A DNA stretch of 64,000 bases from Mytilus californianus (lineage: Eukaryota; Mollusca; Bivalvia; Mytilida; Mytilidae): the NCBI RefSeq assembly GCF_021869535.1, contig NW_026262712.1, positions 104,660,140-104,724,139 on the forward strand. Direction: 5' to 3'. This document shows, piece after piece, positions 23,224-35,010 of this stretch (position 1 is the stretch's first letter; each line of letters begins with the position of its first letter). A program made the translations under genes and the position numbers. Below the pieces are notes generated by a model. The model worked only from the letters and a program-made list of their open reading frames with translations. It was not told the origin of the DNA and made no database searches.

Positions 23224-24125
23224 TTATGTTTTTGGTTTCTGAAGCATCACATGTACATCATTTCGGATATTTCCTGATGCTGTTCTTGGCCATCGAATTG
23301 AAAATGCAAACAGATGAATTATGATACTATCAATATCTGCAGAAGTGACAATACTACCTACAGCATCGCCTTCTTTCAACCCATCTGCTAGGCCAGTTAA
23401 TTTGTGACATTTTTGCTTTATTTGTTTTATTTCTTTCACATGTTTTTTTTTTTTTTTTTTTTTGGTATCCTTCATTGGTAAAGGTTGCTCTTAATGGAGT
23501 TGTGTACCTTATGTGCTGACGTAAGCATGCATTAGTTTACGAGCAGTCAAACTTGTCTATAACCTATTCACTGTCCTAATGTCAGAAGGCGCCTAATTTG
23601 TAGCGTGCTGATGTTACGTGCAAAATAGTTACTAATCATTCTTTTTCCAAGTTCAGTGTTTACTACTGCTGACTTTGATAATTTTTCGAATGACATAATT
23701 TTATCATTTATTTCAAAATGGGAAATTGAAAAAGGCTTGTTTTTGGAAAAATTAAATTATCTGGAGTAAAGCTGTATTTTTCTTCACAGATATCAATGTG
23801 CTGCAAATTGCTAAACAATTTGTCACTGAAAAGGCTATTGATAACAATCTTGTTGATGTTTTCAATGTATTCATCTCCTGTTGAGGATTTTTTGTAACTT
23901 TATTCCTGCAAATTCGCGGGAAAATATTTGATATCTCTGTAAAAGTATCCATGTTTTTCCAGTAGGTCATCAATTTTTTAACTGTCTGTATAATGAATGC
24001 AGTTATGATAGGGCTTTATATAGTGCACGCTTTGTTCCTAGAGATTTTTTAATAGATGCTTTTGTTCCATCTGGTTTAACAAGAGCCTGGCATGCATTCA
24101 TTTCTGAACTGGGGTCAATCATTAG
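23224..24125 (-). pseudogene. Decayed gene of unknown function (possible PIN/FEN-like nuclease relative)
   Basis: Minus strand, in three frames. First part, from an ATG near 24119: MIDPSSEMNACQALVKPDGT, then KKSLGTKRALYKALS. Second: DDLLEKHGYFYRDIKYFPAN, stop, STGDEYIENINKIVINSLFS, DKLFSNLQHIDICEEKYSFT, FPKTSLFQFPILK. Third, after several breaks: GLADGLKEGDAVGSIVTSAD, IDSIIIHLFAFSIRWPRTAS and NDVHVMLQKPKT. These read as one protein broken by stops and frameshifts; the S-A-D-I-D-S element resembles the D-x-D motif of PIN/FEN-like folds, but that is weak. Truncated C-terminally at 23224. A poly-A/T slip (23443-23462) lies within it. I do not know its function. Confidence 0.55.
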
Positions 24126-24362
24126 GAATTGTGACAAGGACTACAAACTGTGAAGCTAATCGAGTGTGTAATTTGAGATTCCCTCAAATCTGAGGACATT
24201 CTTCGGGCTGTACTTTACAGTATATATCTTACAAAATGTTTTTTACATTAAACTTTTGTCAAAGATAGAGTAAGCTGCACAGATTCTCTTAATGAGACGT
24301 TGTAATTTTATCATAAATCATTTGAACATTTATTTAAATGAAAGTAGTTTCATAACATAATT

Positions 24363-24640
24363 GAGATTCGAAACGGGGAATGTGTCAGCGAGACAACAAC
24401 CCGACCAAAGAGCAAAAAAACAGTCGAGGGCCACCAAAGGGTCTTCAACGCAGCGAGAAAATCCAGCACCTAGAGGCGGGCATCAGCTGGCCTCTAAACA
24501 ATAATGCATACTAATTCAGCAAAAATGGACGCAACACTAAACTCCAAAACATACAAATGAACCAAAATTTAAATAAAAACACACAAAAATAACAAAAACC
24601 AGAGGATCTTGATTTGGGACAGGCGCAAAAAAAAAATCTT
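24363..24640 (-). repeat. Solo 3' tail of the second Penelope-like family
   Basis: Minus-oriented match to the end of 15949-16915: GAGACAACAACCCGACCAAA, GGGTCTTCAACGCAGCGAGA and GGGACAGGCGCAAAAA. Confidence 0.7.
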
Positions 24641-24644
24641 TAGT

Positions 24645-25365
24645 ATGATCAATAATATTCTCGTTTTGTTTTTCTTTTATTATGTACAAACAGACTGAAG
24701 GGTCTTTTGTTGGAGTATTGAGGTTGATTTTTGCAGGACGTTTTCAATTTGCTTTCCTGTTATTGAAGTTCTGCATTAGAAATATAACTATCTCGATAAA
24801 TGATTGGTAAAGCAAGTTTAATTGCAGTACAAATAAATCCGTCCAGATACATCATCAAATAGCCTCTAACTTTCACTAAAAGTGTTTATTTTCATATTGA
24901 AGACATTTAATTATCCTGATAAAAAATCCTATATCGGATATGCAATACCTGTTTGGGTTTAACGTGTGGTTTAGTTAGTGTCTTATAGACGTACATGTAT
25001 ACCCCTTGTCACCTTAAAATCATACTGACAGATTTAAGAAAAAGGTTTACTATTGCAATTATTTGATATCCAGATTATAAACTTGCGTGGAATAATGCAC
25101 AAAAATGCACCGAAAATGGGTCTCGTTGATTAACTGACACTTTATGTAATTATCCCCTGCCATGTAACAATTCGAACCAATACAATTGTTGTAGAGAAAC
25201 ATTTTCTTTATAAATATTGTTAAGTGCTCGTCAAGTACTACGTATTTCCTGTATAGATCCTGGATTGCTAAAAACAGTACAAAGCTATGTTCGGGGCAAT
25301 TATTAGTAATAACGACACACCATTGATACTGAAAACTAATTTTTGCAGAGGGAAATTGTAGGTTA
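24645..25365. other. No gene seen
   Basis: A+T-rich intergenic sequence 3' of paralogue 2. Confidence 0.5.
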
Positions 25366-25387
25366 TCATTTATTTATTTTTCAAATT

Positions 25388-28022
25388 TTACTTTGTACAC
25401 ACGACACAAAGAACATCGGCTTCATTGGTATAAGGAGGACATCTCAAACTGCCACATTTGGTTCGAAGAGGAAAAAACAAAGCTCCATCCTCATTTGAAT
25501 TCTTACTGTCAAATGGTTCTGCATTTTTGTCAACACAGGCGTAGTCCCTTCTATGAAAACTTGAACGATCACTCATCAGATAGCCATTATATTCTGAGGT
25601 CCATCCTTTATAGCAAGTCTTTCGACCTGGAATATAGTATGATATTGATTGATAATAAGCCACCTTTACTGGTCAGAGGAAAACTATTAATTTGTTTAAG
25701 GTATTTATATATGCATTTCATATTTCGTAACCATAGACAATCAATTGAAATGCATTACACAGGATGAAATACTTAAAAATATATTAGACAGTGCAAGACC
25801 ATAGTTACCGCCAACAAATGAAAAAGTATAACTAAAATACCGAACTCAAAGGCAAATTCAAAAAGGGAAAGTCCATAAAAACTGACAAAATCAAGCGCTA
25901 TCAATCAACGGAACAAGTTAAAAACAACTGCTATATTCCTGATTTTTTTCCGTAGAAAATATTCTGATAAACCTGGTCTTATAGATAGCTAAACCACAAT
26001 GATTAACATATGGTGAAGATAGTCTGACTCCCTACCGGTACAATATTTTGTGAGTACAAATTTAAGCAACAGTAGTTTGACGTTTGTCATATCTCATCAA
26101 TCGATTAAGAAGATACAAATTATAATAAAAAACAAAAAACCGAGGGAATGGTACAACTTCAATAGTAGCTAAATCATTTTCGTTATATGGTAAGCGTTTT
26201 TTGATTGAAAATTAAGTATACAGGTCCAGACGAAAAAAAAACTATCATCCAGCTTTCTTTTTTCTCTTTAGAAGTTTTAAGATTATATGTTTTATTTTCA
26301 AATCGCTATATTTGGGACCAAATTCAAGAGGAGATTCGCAATTTTTCCTTTTGATATCTGATATCGTTTTGTATAACGTCTTAGTTGTGAAGTTATAATA
26401 ACATGCAAAAATATTCATCGGAGATTGATTGATTAATTGATTTGTGTTTAACGCCGCTTGTAGCACTATTGGTTTTTCAATTTGTGGGCGGTCAGTTTTT
26501 ATTGGTGGAGGAAGCCAGAGAGAACCATCGACCAGCACAAATTTGTTTAATTAAATGAGATACATTGCACCATTTCTATCAAATTTTTCAATCAAACATA
26601 TCAAAAACAAATAAGTAATATATGAGTTAAATGGCCTTTGATATCATTAGCACACAAAAAAAAACTTCATTACAAACAATTTCAAATTGGTGGCAGTCTA
26701 ATTCATTGACATACCTGGTATCATTATCACAGTCGATCTTTGTTTTTGGAAACAAACAGCACAGGGTACTTCCTTATCGGCCATACTTTCTGACCATCCA
26801 GCAGGTTTCTTTGACGAATCGAGTTGATATTCCGCTCCATATAGCTGGTCATTGACATATGATTGGTGCTGTCCGTTCTCTGGATCGTTTGGGAGACATA
26901 AATAGTTCACACCACCTCCTTTATTATTGTAAGCATTTCCACCAACTTGTCCTTAAAGGAATAAATGAATGCAAAAGAAGTTAAAAACAGTTTTAACTCA
27001 TTTATTGGCCAACTATACCATAAAATAGAAGTGTAACTTTCTTCCTGTCAAAGATTTCTACGTTTAACTTATTATGTTGAGTTATTGCTGTTTCATTAGC
27101 TTTTACGAGACATCTTACTTTATTAAAATTGAAGTAAAAAAACAGGTAATTTACACAATAAAAATAAATCCGATATACTTTGGAGATTAGAGATGAACTA
27201 TTGTTCAATTACTCCTTTTTAGTTCAAGTTCAAATCTAATACAAGGATAAGTTTCATTACCTGTATACACTATAACCGCTTCTTGTGGACAACTTTTCTT
27301 ACCCCAATACACGAAAGTAACTCCTACGAAAAAAAAATAGATAAGTTCAGTTTAGGGTCTATTCTTTAAGATTACTTTTCTACTATAGAGAATTTAATGT
27401 TTTACTTTAGCAAAATTGTTTTAAAAAGGTAAGTGTGCTTATTTCGTAAATGCATTTTATATGTCTTTGTGATGACATAATCATTCCCCTAAAAAAACAT
27501 AATTTGTTTTGGAAGCCATTGCAAATTCGATGTTTTATTATTGAGAACATTTTGAACTGATAATGAAAACAACATGACTTATTGATCAACAATCAGTGTA
27601 TTGGTCATTTATATTCGTTGTCAAACTGCTGCTTTTATTATTTGTTTTATTTCTGTTGTACATACATTTAACGTGATATCAAAACGGAAATATATCCAAC
27701 TTGGAATAAAATGTTATAACCTATATTCGTTGTCAAACTGCTGCTTTTATTATTTTTTTTATTATTATTATTTCTCGTGAACATACATTTAACATGATAT
27801 TAAAGCGGAAATATATCAAACTTGAAATAAAATGTTATAACCTGTATCAGATGGTTTGATTGCAGAAGGTGAACATTCTTCTTTCCTTGACGTATGCAGA
27901 TAATGTTTCATCATATCTATCAGAGACTGGTCTGATGCCGATAGAACGTAGTCCTTACATTCATGGTTTTGGACAATTACAACTACAGTTGCTAGCAACA
28001 TTGTCACTAATGGTAAATACAT
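25388..28022 (-). CDS. Secreted cysteine-rich protein, short-chain collagen C4-like family (paralogue 2)
   Basis: Coding exons 27842-28022, 27261-27323, 26715-26951 and 25388-25626 on the minus strand. Exon lengths and phases are exactly those of the gene at 3432-6726, again giving 239 residues. Residues 1-21 form a hydrophobic signal peptide (MYLPLVTMLLATVVVIVQ), followed by HECKDYVLSASDQSLIDMM, nearly identical in the paralogue. Family motifs: VTFVYWG (62-68), NYLCLPNDPENGQHQSY (97-113), YGAEY, VPCAVC (143-148), MIPGRKTCYKGW, EYNGYLMSD, CGSLRCPPY and LCVVCTK at the end. It has one cysteine more than its paralogue (C50, ending exon 1). The 3' untranslated region must be short, since two AATAAA signals lie at 25369-25378. 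Intron 3 (25627-26714) carries an old Penelope-type tail, and intron 1 a tandem duplication next to the donor site. Secreted location is inferred; molecular function is unknown. Confidence 0.88.
25821..26150 (-). repeat. Old Penelope-like tail in intron 3 of paralogue 2
   Basis: AAAAAGTATAACTAAAATAC, CCGAACTCAAAGGCAAATTC and TCCATAAAAACTGACAAAAT are diverged versions of the tail; a later part (ATCAATCGATTAAGAAGATA) resembles the second subfamily seen at 17040-17110. Confidence 0.55.
27606..27841. repeat. Tandem duplication of about 115 bp at the intron 1 donor of paralogue 2
   Basis: TATTCGTTGTCAAACTGCTG to AAATGTTATAACCT occurs twice in a row (about 27610-27724 and 27725-27843). The second copy carries an extra run of TTATTATTATTT. 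The unit ends exactly where the exon 1 donor begins (27841), so intronic sequence next to the splice site was duplicated. Confidence 0.8.
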
Positions 28023-28343
28023 ATTAAGTCTGAAAAAATAGATAAGATATCAATTATTCCTAGACTTTTGATATTGAATCTAGAGATATCAAAACACTAG
28101 TTTGCAAAATAGAGTTAGAAATTTATATTTTAGTATTGCGGAAATTATATTCTTTTGTAGCTTTATTGTACATTAGATCTGAAACAAACAATACATGTTC
28201 TGCATGAGCAGCAGTGTTTAAACTTTGAATTTTTTTGTTATGTTACCATTAAAGATACACAGTTATACATTTAAAAACTTGTGCATTTGCGATAATTCCC
28301 CCAAAAAATAAAATAAAATCAAGAGTCCCAAATCTTAACGTAC

Positions 28344-28385
28344 CTTGGTCTGCTTGATTAATAAGTCAAGGACTGATGTCTACAA
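28344..28385 (-). other. Probable 5' untranslated exon of paralogue 2
   Basis: Minus-strand GCAGACCAAG is followed by the donor GTACGTTA (exon end at 28344). The matching acceptor is TATTTTTTCAG, 8 nt before the ATG at 28022. The left edge is approximate, set by a TAGACATCAGT block near 28380. Confidence 0.5.
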
Positions 28386-28389
28386 ACAT

Positions 28390-28444
28390 TGTGTTTAACT
28401 TTTATTTCGTTTCTGTTTTCTAAAAATAAGTAATTTGCGTGACT
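28390..28444 (-). promoter_or_regulatory. Putative core promoter of paralogue 2
   Basis: Plus-strand ATTTGCGTGACT (28433-28444) and an AACTTTTATTTCGTTTCTGT block (28398-28417) match the region upstream of paralogue 1. On the minus strand AATAAAAGTT is TATA-like and about 20-30 nt before the inferred start. Distance from the 12-mer to the untranslated-exon donor is about 89 nt here and 99 nt in paralogue 1. Confidence 0.4.
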
Positions 28445-28449
28445 GTATA

Positions 28450-30015
28450 TTGACATCGTACATTCATGTATATTCATTTCAACTATTTCGCAGATAGTCA
28501 AACAACAGTTGTTGATAAACGTCATTTTTCTGAATATCCCTATTTGTCTTTTGTGGTCAATTGTTGCACCCTGGATTTCCATCTGTGTGTGTATATGTGT
28601 ATGGATTATAATTACAATGAATATATACATCTCCTTTGCTATGACTAACATAGATTCCATTGTGATATGTTTGGAGATCTCAGATTAAAACAAAACATTT
28701 TAGCAAGTACTGAAATTAGAATGAGCAGAGAAAAACACCGCGAGATAGTATGAAATGATTAAAACATTTTCAGTGTTTAAAATGTTGAATTGGTGCGTAC
28801 GAAGCGCTTTTCTGGGTTATGTTTTATTGGAAACGATCAATCTCAAAGATTTGAAAGCCTAGGATATATAACTACTTGTTACATGAATGGTATTTTTTCT
28901 GTAATCTTCCGAGTAGTTTAACTTCTGTTATTTATAAAGGAGTGAATATACAGGAAGTTATTGCACTATCCAACCCCGTAGTTGGCCGCTTAACATAGAT
29001 ACGTCAAATAATAGGAAGCGGTTAGACCGGTGCATTACATTTGATCTTGGAGTTGGTTATTGCACCGTCTAGCTCCGCCTCTTTGAACTAATATAAAATA
29101 AAACAAAAATTAGTATCAATGACCATGAAATTTCCCAATGAATTAGAATAAAATAAACCGACACTCAAAATTAGCAGAGCAATAATTCGTGGTGAGAATA
29201 GATAGATATTTAGGGGACCCTAACCACGGACTCCTTTATATTTACCCTAACCCTGAAACAAACTCTTACCCATAACATACCCTTATTCTTTTTTTAAACC
29301 TAGCTTAAACCAAGCCACATCCCTTACCCGAAATGACATGGTACCCTACAGTAAATGAAGTCCTAGGTACTACAAAACAGATTAAATGGTCAATAAACAG
29401 TATTGTTGAATTTCCTTAACGAATTCTTTCAAATATCTAGAAAAATCCAAAATCTATATACAGACACATAGATCGAATTTACCGAATAATATTGTTTTTC
29501 ACCCTCTTCTAGTGACCACGTCCGATGTATTTAAAGGAGAAACTGGTTGTCGTCCGACCCTTTTTGGTGGGGTATTTCAGTATCTGTTCAAGATGAATAT
29601 ATATATATTTATCATATACTTTTTGAAAATAGTGGTATAATTGTACCCCTTGATAAAACTAATTTGTTCATATATTTATTTATTAAATTTGAAGAATTGC
29701 CTTAGCCGTTTGATATGACTTTCCTTATCAACTGCCTTCTGTTTATATCAACTGCTTCCGGTTTATATCAACTGCTTCCGGTTATTATCGCATGCCTTTC
29801 TGTAACGTTATCCCTTGGCATTTCGACGTCATTCTGCAAATTCCGGAAAATACACCTCAATGGTACATTATTAGTGAAAAACATAACTAAGTAGGATAAA
29901 AAAAAACAAATATTAGGAAACAGGAAAAAATATTTTTAAAAAATGCAAGAAAAATAATACGATAAGTGCATTTTTCAAAGTCTGTATTTCTTTTGCTGAA
30001 GTATATGATAAGAAG
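28450..30015. other. No gene seen
   Basis: Contains CCCTAACC-like words (29220-29310) and a short tandem repeat (see 29720-29790). No coding signal. Confidence 0.5.
29720..29790. repeat. Short minisatellite, about 20-bp unit
   Basis: TTTATATCAACTGCTTCCGG occurs twice in tandem (29742, 29762), preceded by a diverged unit TTATCAACTGCCTTCTG and followed by a partial one. Confidence 0.7.
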
Positions 30016-30020
30016 AACAT

Positions 30021-30148
30021 AACATGTCATTTTTCATATCAAATCCCTTATCAGCCCATGGTCAAAATCATCCCTGGAGCCTGTCGGCTCTCGGGCTGAT
30101 ATCATGACCTAGGGCTGATAAGGGGTCTGATATGAAAAATGCCATGTT
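30021..30148. repeat. Long imperfect hairpin
   Basis: Arms of about 37 bp at 30021-30057 and 30112-30148 (ACATGTCATTTTTCATATCA against the complement of TGATATGAAAAATGCCATGT, and CTTATCAGCCC against GGGCTGATAAG), with 3-4 mismatches. A smaller hairpin, GAGCC-TGTC-GGCTC, sits in the 54-nt loop. It resembles the end of a fold-back element or MITE. Confidence 0.85.
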
Positions 30149-30849
30149 ATAATCTATATATATCACTTTGTGATCAGTCATTTTTCCACTTTGCGATCAG
30201 CCATTTTTTCCACTTTACACAAATCTTTCTTTGTGAATTGAGCATGCTTAAAATATTTGTCACTAGACATTTTGCTATCAACAAACACTCCATTAACATA
30301 TTTTTTTCACTGTAGTTTGGAAAGAAACAATACCTTAATGATTGGTTTTAAAATATTTCCTTTTTATCAAAACTGCTCTAAAACCATACGACCTATTGGA
30401 TTTTTGTAAGCAACAGCTTGGTATACATAAAACAAGATTTTGCATATGTCCCAAAGCATATTTTAGAGAGGAACACTATTCAATAGTATATAAACTCCTG
30501 GGTCTGTAAACGTCCTCGAAAATCTCACGGCAACAAATTTCGTTAAATGGAAATTTTAAATCCGTACTTAGAAAAATATGCTGCACTGTAGGTATTATAT
30601 AATAATAATAATATCTTTATTTAGAGAGAGTAACTCATTTGGATTACACCAATTTTCAATAAGGCTCTCTTAATACAATAATAATTATATTAAAAATTAA
30701 ACAATACATGTACAAATTCAATAATAATGATAAATAAAGATGCAAGACAATTTAAATTCAATAAACAATTATTATATTGCATTACAGTACAAATATCATG
30801 GTAATGTTAAAAGTACATAGATTTGTAGTTATGCTTAAATTCTAATACT

Positions 30850-31990
30850 GATTTTTTAATTGTATTAGGAAGAGCATTCCAAACTTTTGGTCCACTGTAC
30901 GAGAAACTATACTTATAAAATAAGACTTGGCAAATATTCTGGAACTAAACCATCTTTTGCCTTATACATTAGTAATGATTTATGATAATGTATTCTTTTT
31001 GTAATCGGCACAATGTCAAATTCGTGAAATAATTCGCTAGAAGGTTTGCTGTAATCATGTTCGTCTTGAATTATTCTAGCTGCCCTATTTTACAGTTTTA
31101 GTAAACTATCTAATAGAAAGTTGTTGCAGTTTCCCAATATTGAACAACAGTCACAGATGAGGTAAAACGTAAGCGTTATAAAACAGTTATCTCGCTTTGT
31201 GATTCAAGTATTTCTTTATCCTCTTGAGTAAAGCTAAAGAAGAGTTGACTTTTTTATTATATGATCAATATGAGAAGACCAAGAGAGAGATGCATCAACA
31301 AAAATACCTAGAACCTTTTCACATTTACTTTCTTTAATTTGTTGTCCATTTATGGCAAGATCAATGTATTCATCTGAAGTAACAGAAAGCTTCTGTTCAG
31401 AGCCAATACACATAAGTTTCGACTTAGATACATTTGCAGCCATTTTATTGTCATCACACCAGCGAAAAAATTCTTGTAAAACCGTATTAAGTGTTTGACT
31501 GATGCAAATCTTGTCTTGTCAAATGACAGATATGGTGCTATCATCAGCAAACAAATCGGTGTTATGATTAGGATTAGATAAAGGAAGATCATTTATAAAA
31601 ATTTTAAAAAAACAGGTCCTAAAACGGATCATTGGAGTTCATCCGTTTTTTTTTTCTACGTCTGAAAATGTATTTGAAATATATACCATCTGGTATCTGT
31701 CAGCCAAATATGATGTAAACCAAGGTAGCGAAGTATAAGCAAATTTGTATTTGTATAATTTTTTAAAGAAGCAGTTCATGATTGAGAAGATCAAAGGCTT
31801 TTGCTAGATCAAGAAACACTGTATCAACAAGATCGCCAGCATCAATGGCTTTAAGCCATTTATCCAATAAAGCTGTTAATGCAGTCTGATAAGAATGGTT
31901 TGCGCGAAAGCCTGTCTGCATTCGATACAATAAAGGCAAGTTATTTTAATAACTATTTTTATGCAGACGAAGGAAACCATTAATTTATTT
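30850..31990 (-). pseudogene. Reverse transcriptase, second part and C-terminus
   Basis: MQTGFRANHSYQTALTALLD, GDLVDTVFLDLAKAFDLLNH (motif A, Asp present), INDLPLSNPNHNTDLFADDS (motif C, A-D-D), then NVSKSKLMCIGSEQKL, KCEKVLGIFVDASLSWSSHI, KRIKKYLN and, after several stops, a SGPKVWNALPNTIKK-like end. At least four frame changes. Confidence 0.75.
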
Positions 31991-31994
31991 GGAA

Positions 31995-33885
31995 ATTTAC
32001 ATTTTCCTAACCCCCTTGGGAACCCCTGCATTACGATATTTTGGCTGGATGACCATTGGTCAGTTTCTACACAATGTATCTTATTACATATTCTTGTTGA
32101 TATACAGATCGATATTTTGTAAACAACATTTTTATTTGGGATTTTTCAAATTTTCATTCGTTAATTGGACTTTTACACAATTAAATTGTTGGATATATTT
32201 GAGGAAGGCTCTATATTATTTTTATTGATGCATTCGTTCGTGCATAATTTGTTTGAACTGAGGAATATTGATGATGAGAAGAAACTCTTTCGCCAACTTG
32301 GATATATATGTACACGAACATTGTCATTGACTTCGAAGATATGAAATATATCGCAACCATTATATGAACATTGTGTAACAGTCATTGTTCTGCAACAAAA
32401 GTGTTTACGATTATTTTTATTTTGCTTTTTCTTTCAACATCGTTTGTGTTTTAACTATAATCCATAACATCGCAGAAACTGTTGAATGTCGGAATTTATA
32501 CAAGCTTAATCGGAGGTTGTTTCGATTGTTCGTTCTCGTCGTGCTACATATTGACATTTTAGATGGCACGGTAGTATTTATATTCCGGAATTAAGGTTGC
32601 TCTTTTGTGTACCCTACTTAAGTCAATGTATCTGAACAGTGTGATTGGACAAAACACTGAGGGATGAATCAGGTGTAGAAAAATATGAAATAATTTTACA
32701 TACAGGTAAAAATGAATTTTTGAGAATTTTTTTTAATTTTTTATTCACTGCATGATAAAAGACGTAAAAGCACTAGTGGCCTTATGTTTATAAAGATAGC
32801 AAAAAAAGTAAACGTTCATCATACATATTCAAATTATTTTTTGAATATTATAATGAAAGCACTTCCGTTAACTGTGTATATAGAATTTTGAGCAGTGTTA
32901 GAAAGTGATGAAAAATCTAAAAGATTATCATTATCTCTATGGGCCAGGAAATACTACCGTGCCACCTTAACATGTTTGCATGTACTTATGGTTTCGAAAT
33001 TAGGAGACAATTTATTTCACCTCTAACTCGAGCTTCAACGAACGACATATGATAATGTTACAACCCGGATTAATTTAGCGCAATATTGTGTGAGTTGTAA
33101 TGGCATAGTTGGAGGCACAGTGGACAAATTGCAAAACAATGCAGCACGAGATTTAAATACCCACATTGTGACATATAACAGTTTTAGCGCTCGGTGATAA
33201 TTTTGCAAATATGAGGCAAAGGCGGTTTAAGGGAAACAAGGAGTTCAACCCCCTGATAGAGCTACACATATGATAAATGAATAGGCTTTTGTACAAGTAA
33301 CAATCCAAACGGTGGCTTCCTAGTGGACAATGGTTGACCCCACTCCCCTTTTTGTTTAAAGATCCTGGATCTGCACACTGGGGTAAAAAGACCTGTGTGA
33401 TGCAAACTTAAAACCAGATACATTATCATGCTACATGTACTAGTATAGTGTTGATTTGATGTGAGTTTTTCAAATGAATCATAATGTTGTAAATGTTGTT
33501 GTTTGTATGGTAAAAGAGAGGATGATTTTATCATTTGTTTTGGAAACATTCAAGACTTATAAACAGCTCGTTACCAATCTGTGCTTCAGAAGAGATACAC
33601 TTATCAGCATTTGGAATTAGAAATACAAATGTATTATAAAACTCTTCGACTTGCTATACTGTACATGTAAATGTATTTTATAGATTTTAAAATGTAGAGT
33701 AATAATTTTGTTTCAACTAATATACAAGTTGAATTTATTTTGCCAAACGTTTGCATGACCAGAAAATGATACACGTAATAACGATAATAATGGCGTTTGC
33801 AAATTGTCTCTTATATTTTATCATGCATACCATGCATATACTGAAAATAAATAAACACGTGTACAATAGACACAAGTGTAAGTGA
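31995..33885. other. Foreign or rearranged stretch within the retroposon
   Basis: Interrupts the reverse transcriptase between NYRPIAIL and the region before QTGFRANHS. It contains a small inverted-repeat element (32564-32962) and otherwise no recognisable gene. Confidence 0.5.
32564..32962. mobile_element. MITE with 16-bp inverted ends
   Basis: Left end TGGCACGGTAGTATTT, right end its reverse complement AAATACTACCGTGCCA, about 400 bp apart. No open frame inside; target duplication not evident. Confidence 0.65.
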
Positions 33886-33889
33886 CATA

Positions 33890-34128
33890 TTCTTCCGCTG
33901 TAAAATTGCAATTGGTCTATAATTAAAAACATCCTGTTTTTAACCTTTGTTCTTATTAATTATAAACTGGTATGACTTTAGCCAGTTTAAATGAAGATGG
34001 AAAAATACAGTTTTTAATACTTAAGTTAAAAATGTGACAGAGTGGTAGTGAAATAGCATGAGAAGCCATCTTAAAAAACTTTGCACTTATGGTATCAAGA
34101 CCTGTCGTTTTTAATTCATCTAGTGTTT
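33890..34128 (-). pseudogene. Reverse transcriptase, first part
   Basis: KTTGLDTISAKFFKMASHAI, PLCHIFNLSIKNCIFPSSFK, LAKVIPVYN (motif 0-1 region), then a break and NYRPIAIL. Beyond that the expected continuation is absent, replaced by unrelated sequence. Confidence 0.7.
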
Positions 34129-34775
34129 TTAGTTGTAAAAACACATGTCATAACTCATAAGTGATACGGAAATATACACGTTATCTGGTACACGACCCGA
34201 TATGAAATCATCAAGTTTGTTGATGTTTGGATTTATATTAAGATTATCTGTGATATTTGTGAAATAAGCATTAAATACATCAGCAATACTTTTTGGATCT
34301 ATAATTTGCTTTTTGTTACAATCACTTATAATTTTAATACTGGTTTGATTGTCTGTTCCGCTGACAGTATGTAGGTGCTTCCATAATTTACTACTGTTGC
34401 CCTTTTCGTGTTCTATGATATTGGAATAATAATTTTGTTTTGAGTTTTCGATGAGATATTTGACTTTGTTTCTCCAGAGTCTATAATTATGCATATCTTT
34501 TTTTTTCTTATGATAAAAATCACGTTTTCTAATGCTTTCACGAATTTCATCATACATCCATTCATTTTGATACAAACGTTTTACTCCCTTTTTTTATGAG
34601 TGGAGCATGATGATTTGATACTTCAGTAAAAATATTTAAAAATGACAACAATGCTTCTTCGGGGTCATCAATTTCTAGTACACTATCAAATGAACACTGT
34701 GATATGTGATTGATAAAATCATTCTCATTAAAATGTTTAGTAGACCTGTACGTAATACATTCGTACATTTTCATT
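34129..34775 (-). pseudogene. Retroposon linker between endonuclease and reverse transcriptase
   Basis: Two overlapping open frames. The first has KMYECITYRSTKHFNENDFI and DDPEEALLSFLNIFTEVSNH. The second has EWMYDEIRESIRKRDFYHKK, YRLWRNKVKYLIENSKQNYY, GNSSKLWKHLHTVSG and DPKSIADVFNAYFTNI, the conserved region before RT in this retroposon group. One frameshift separates them. Confidence 0.75.
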
Positions 34776-34786
34776 TTCGATTTTAA

Positions 34787-35006
34787 TCCTCTTTTGTGAG
34801 AAATGCATACTGGATAGTGGTCACTGATATAATATATTAAACAGATATAAAATGAATTTTATCTGGTTCATTACTATAAATATGATCTACCAAAGTAGAA
34901 GATGATTTTTTGACTCGAGTGGAAACAGAGACTATTTGAGTCAAGTTAAAAATGTTTTTCAAATGGGCCGATTTAGCTGGAATTTTGGTCGACGCCAAAT
35001 CAATAT
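34787..35006 (-). pseudogene. APE-type endonuclease, C-terminal part
   Basis: Starts NIDLASTKIPAKSAHLKNIF immediately after the insertion, completing the GDFN-IDL motif interrupted at 36755, then NLTQIVSVSTRVKKSSSTLV, DHIYSN and, after one stop, ISDHYPVC with the catalytic His. Confidence 0.75.
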
Positions 35007-35010
35007 TAAA

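Noticed and set aside
29220-29310. CCCTAACC words suggesting telomeric repeat
   Set aside because: Irregular spacing and only a few words; no tandem array.
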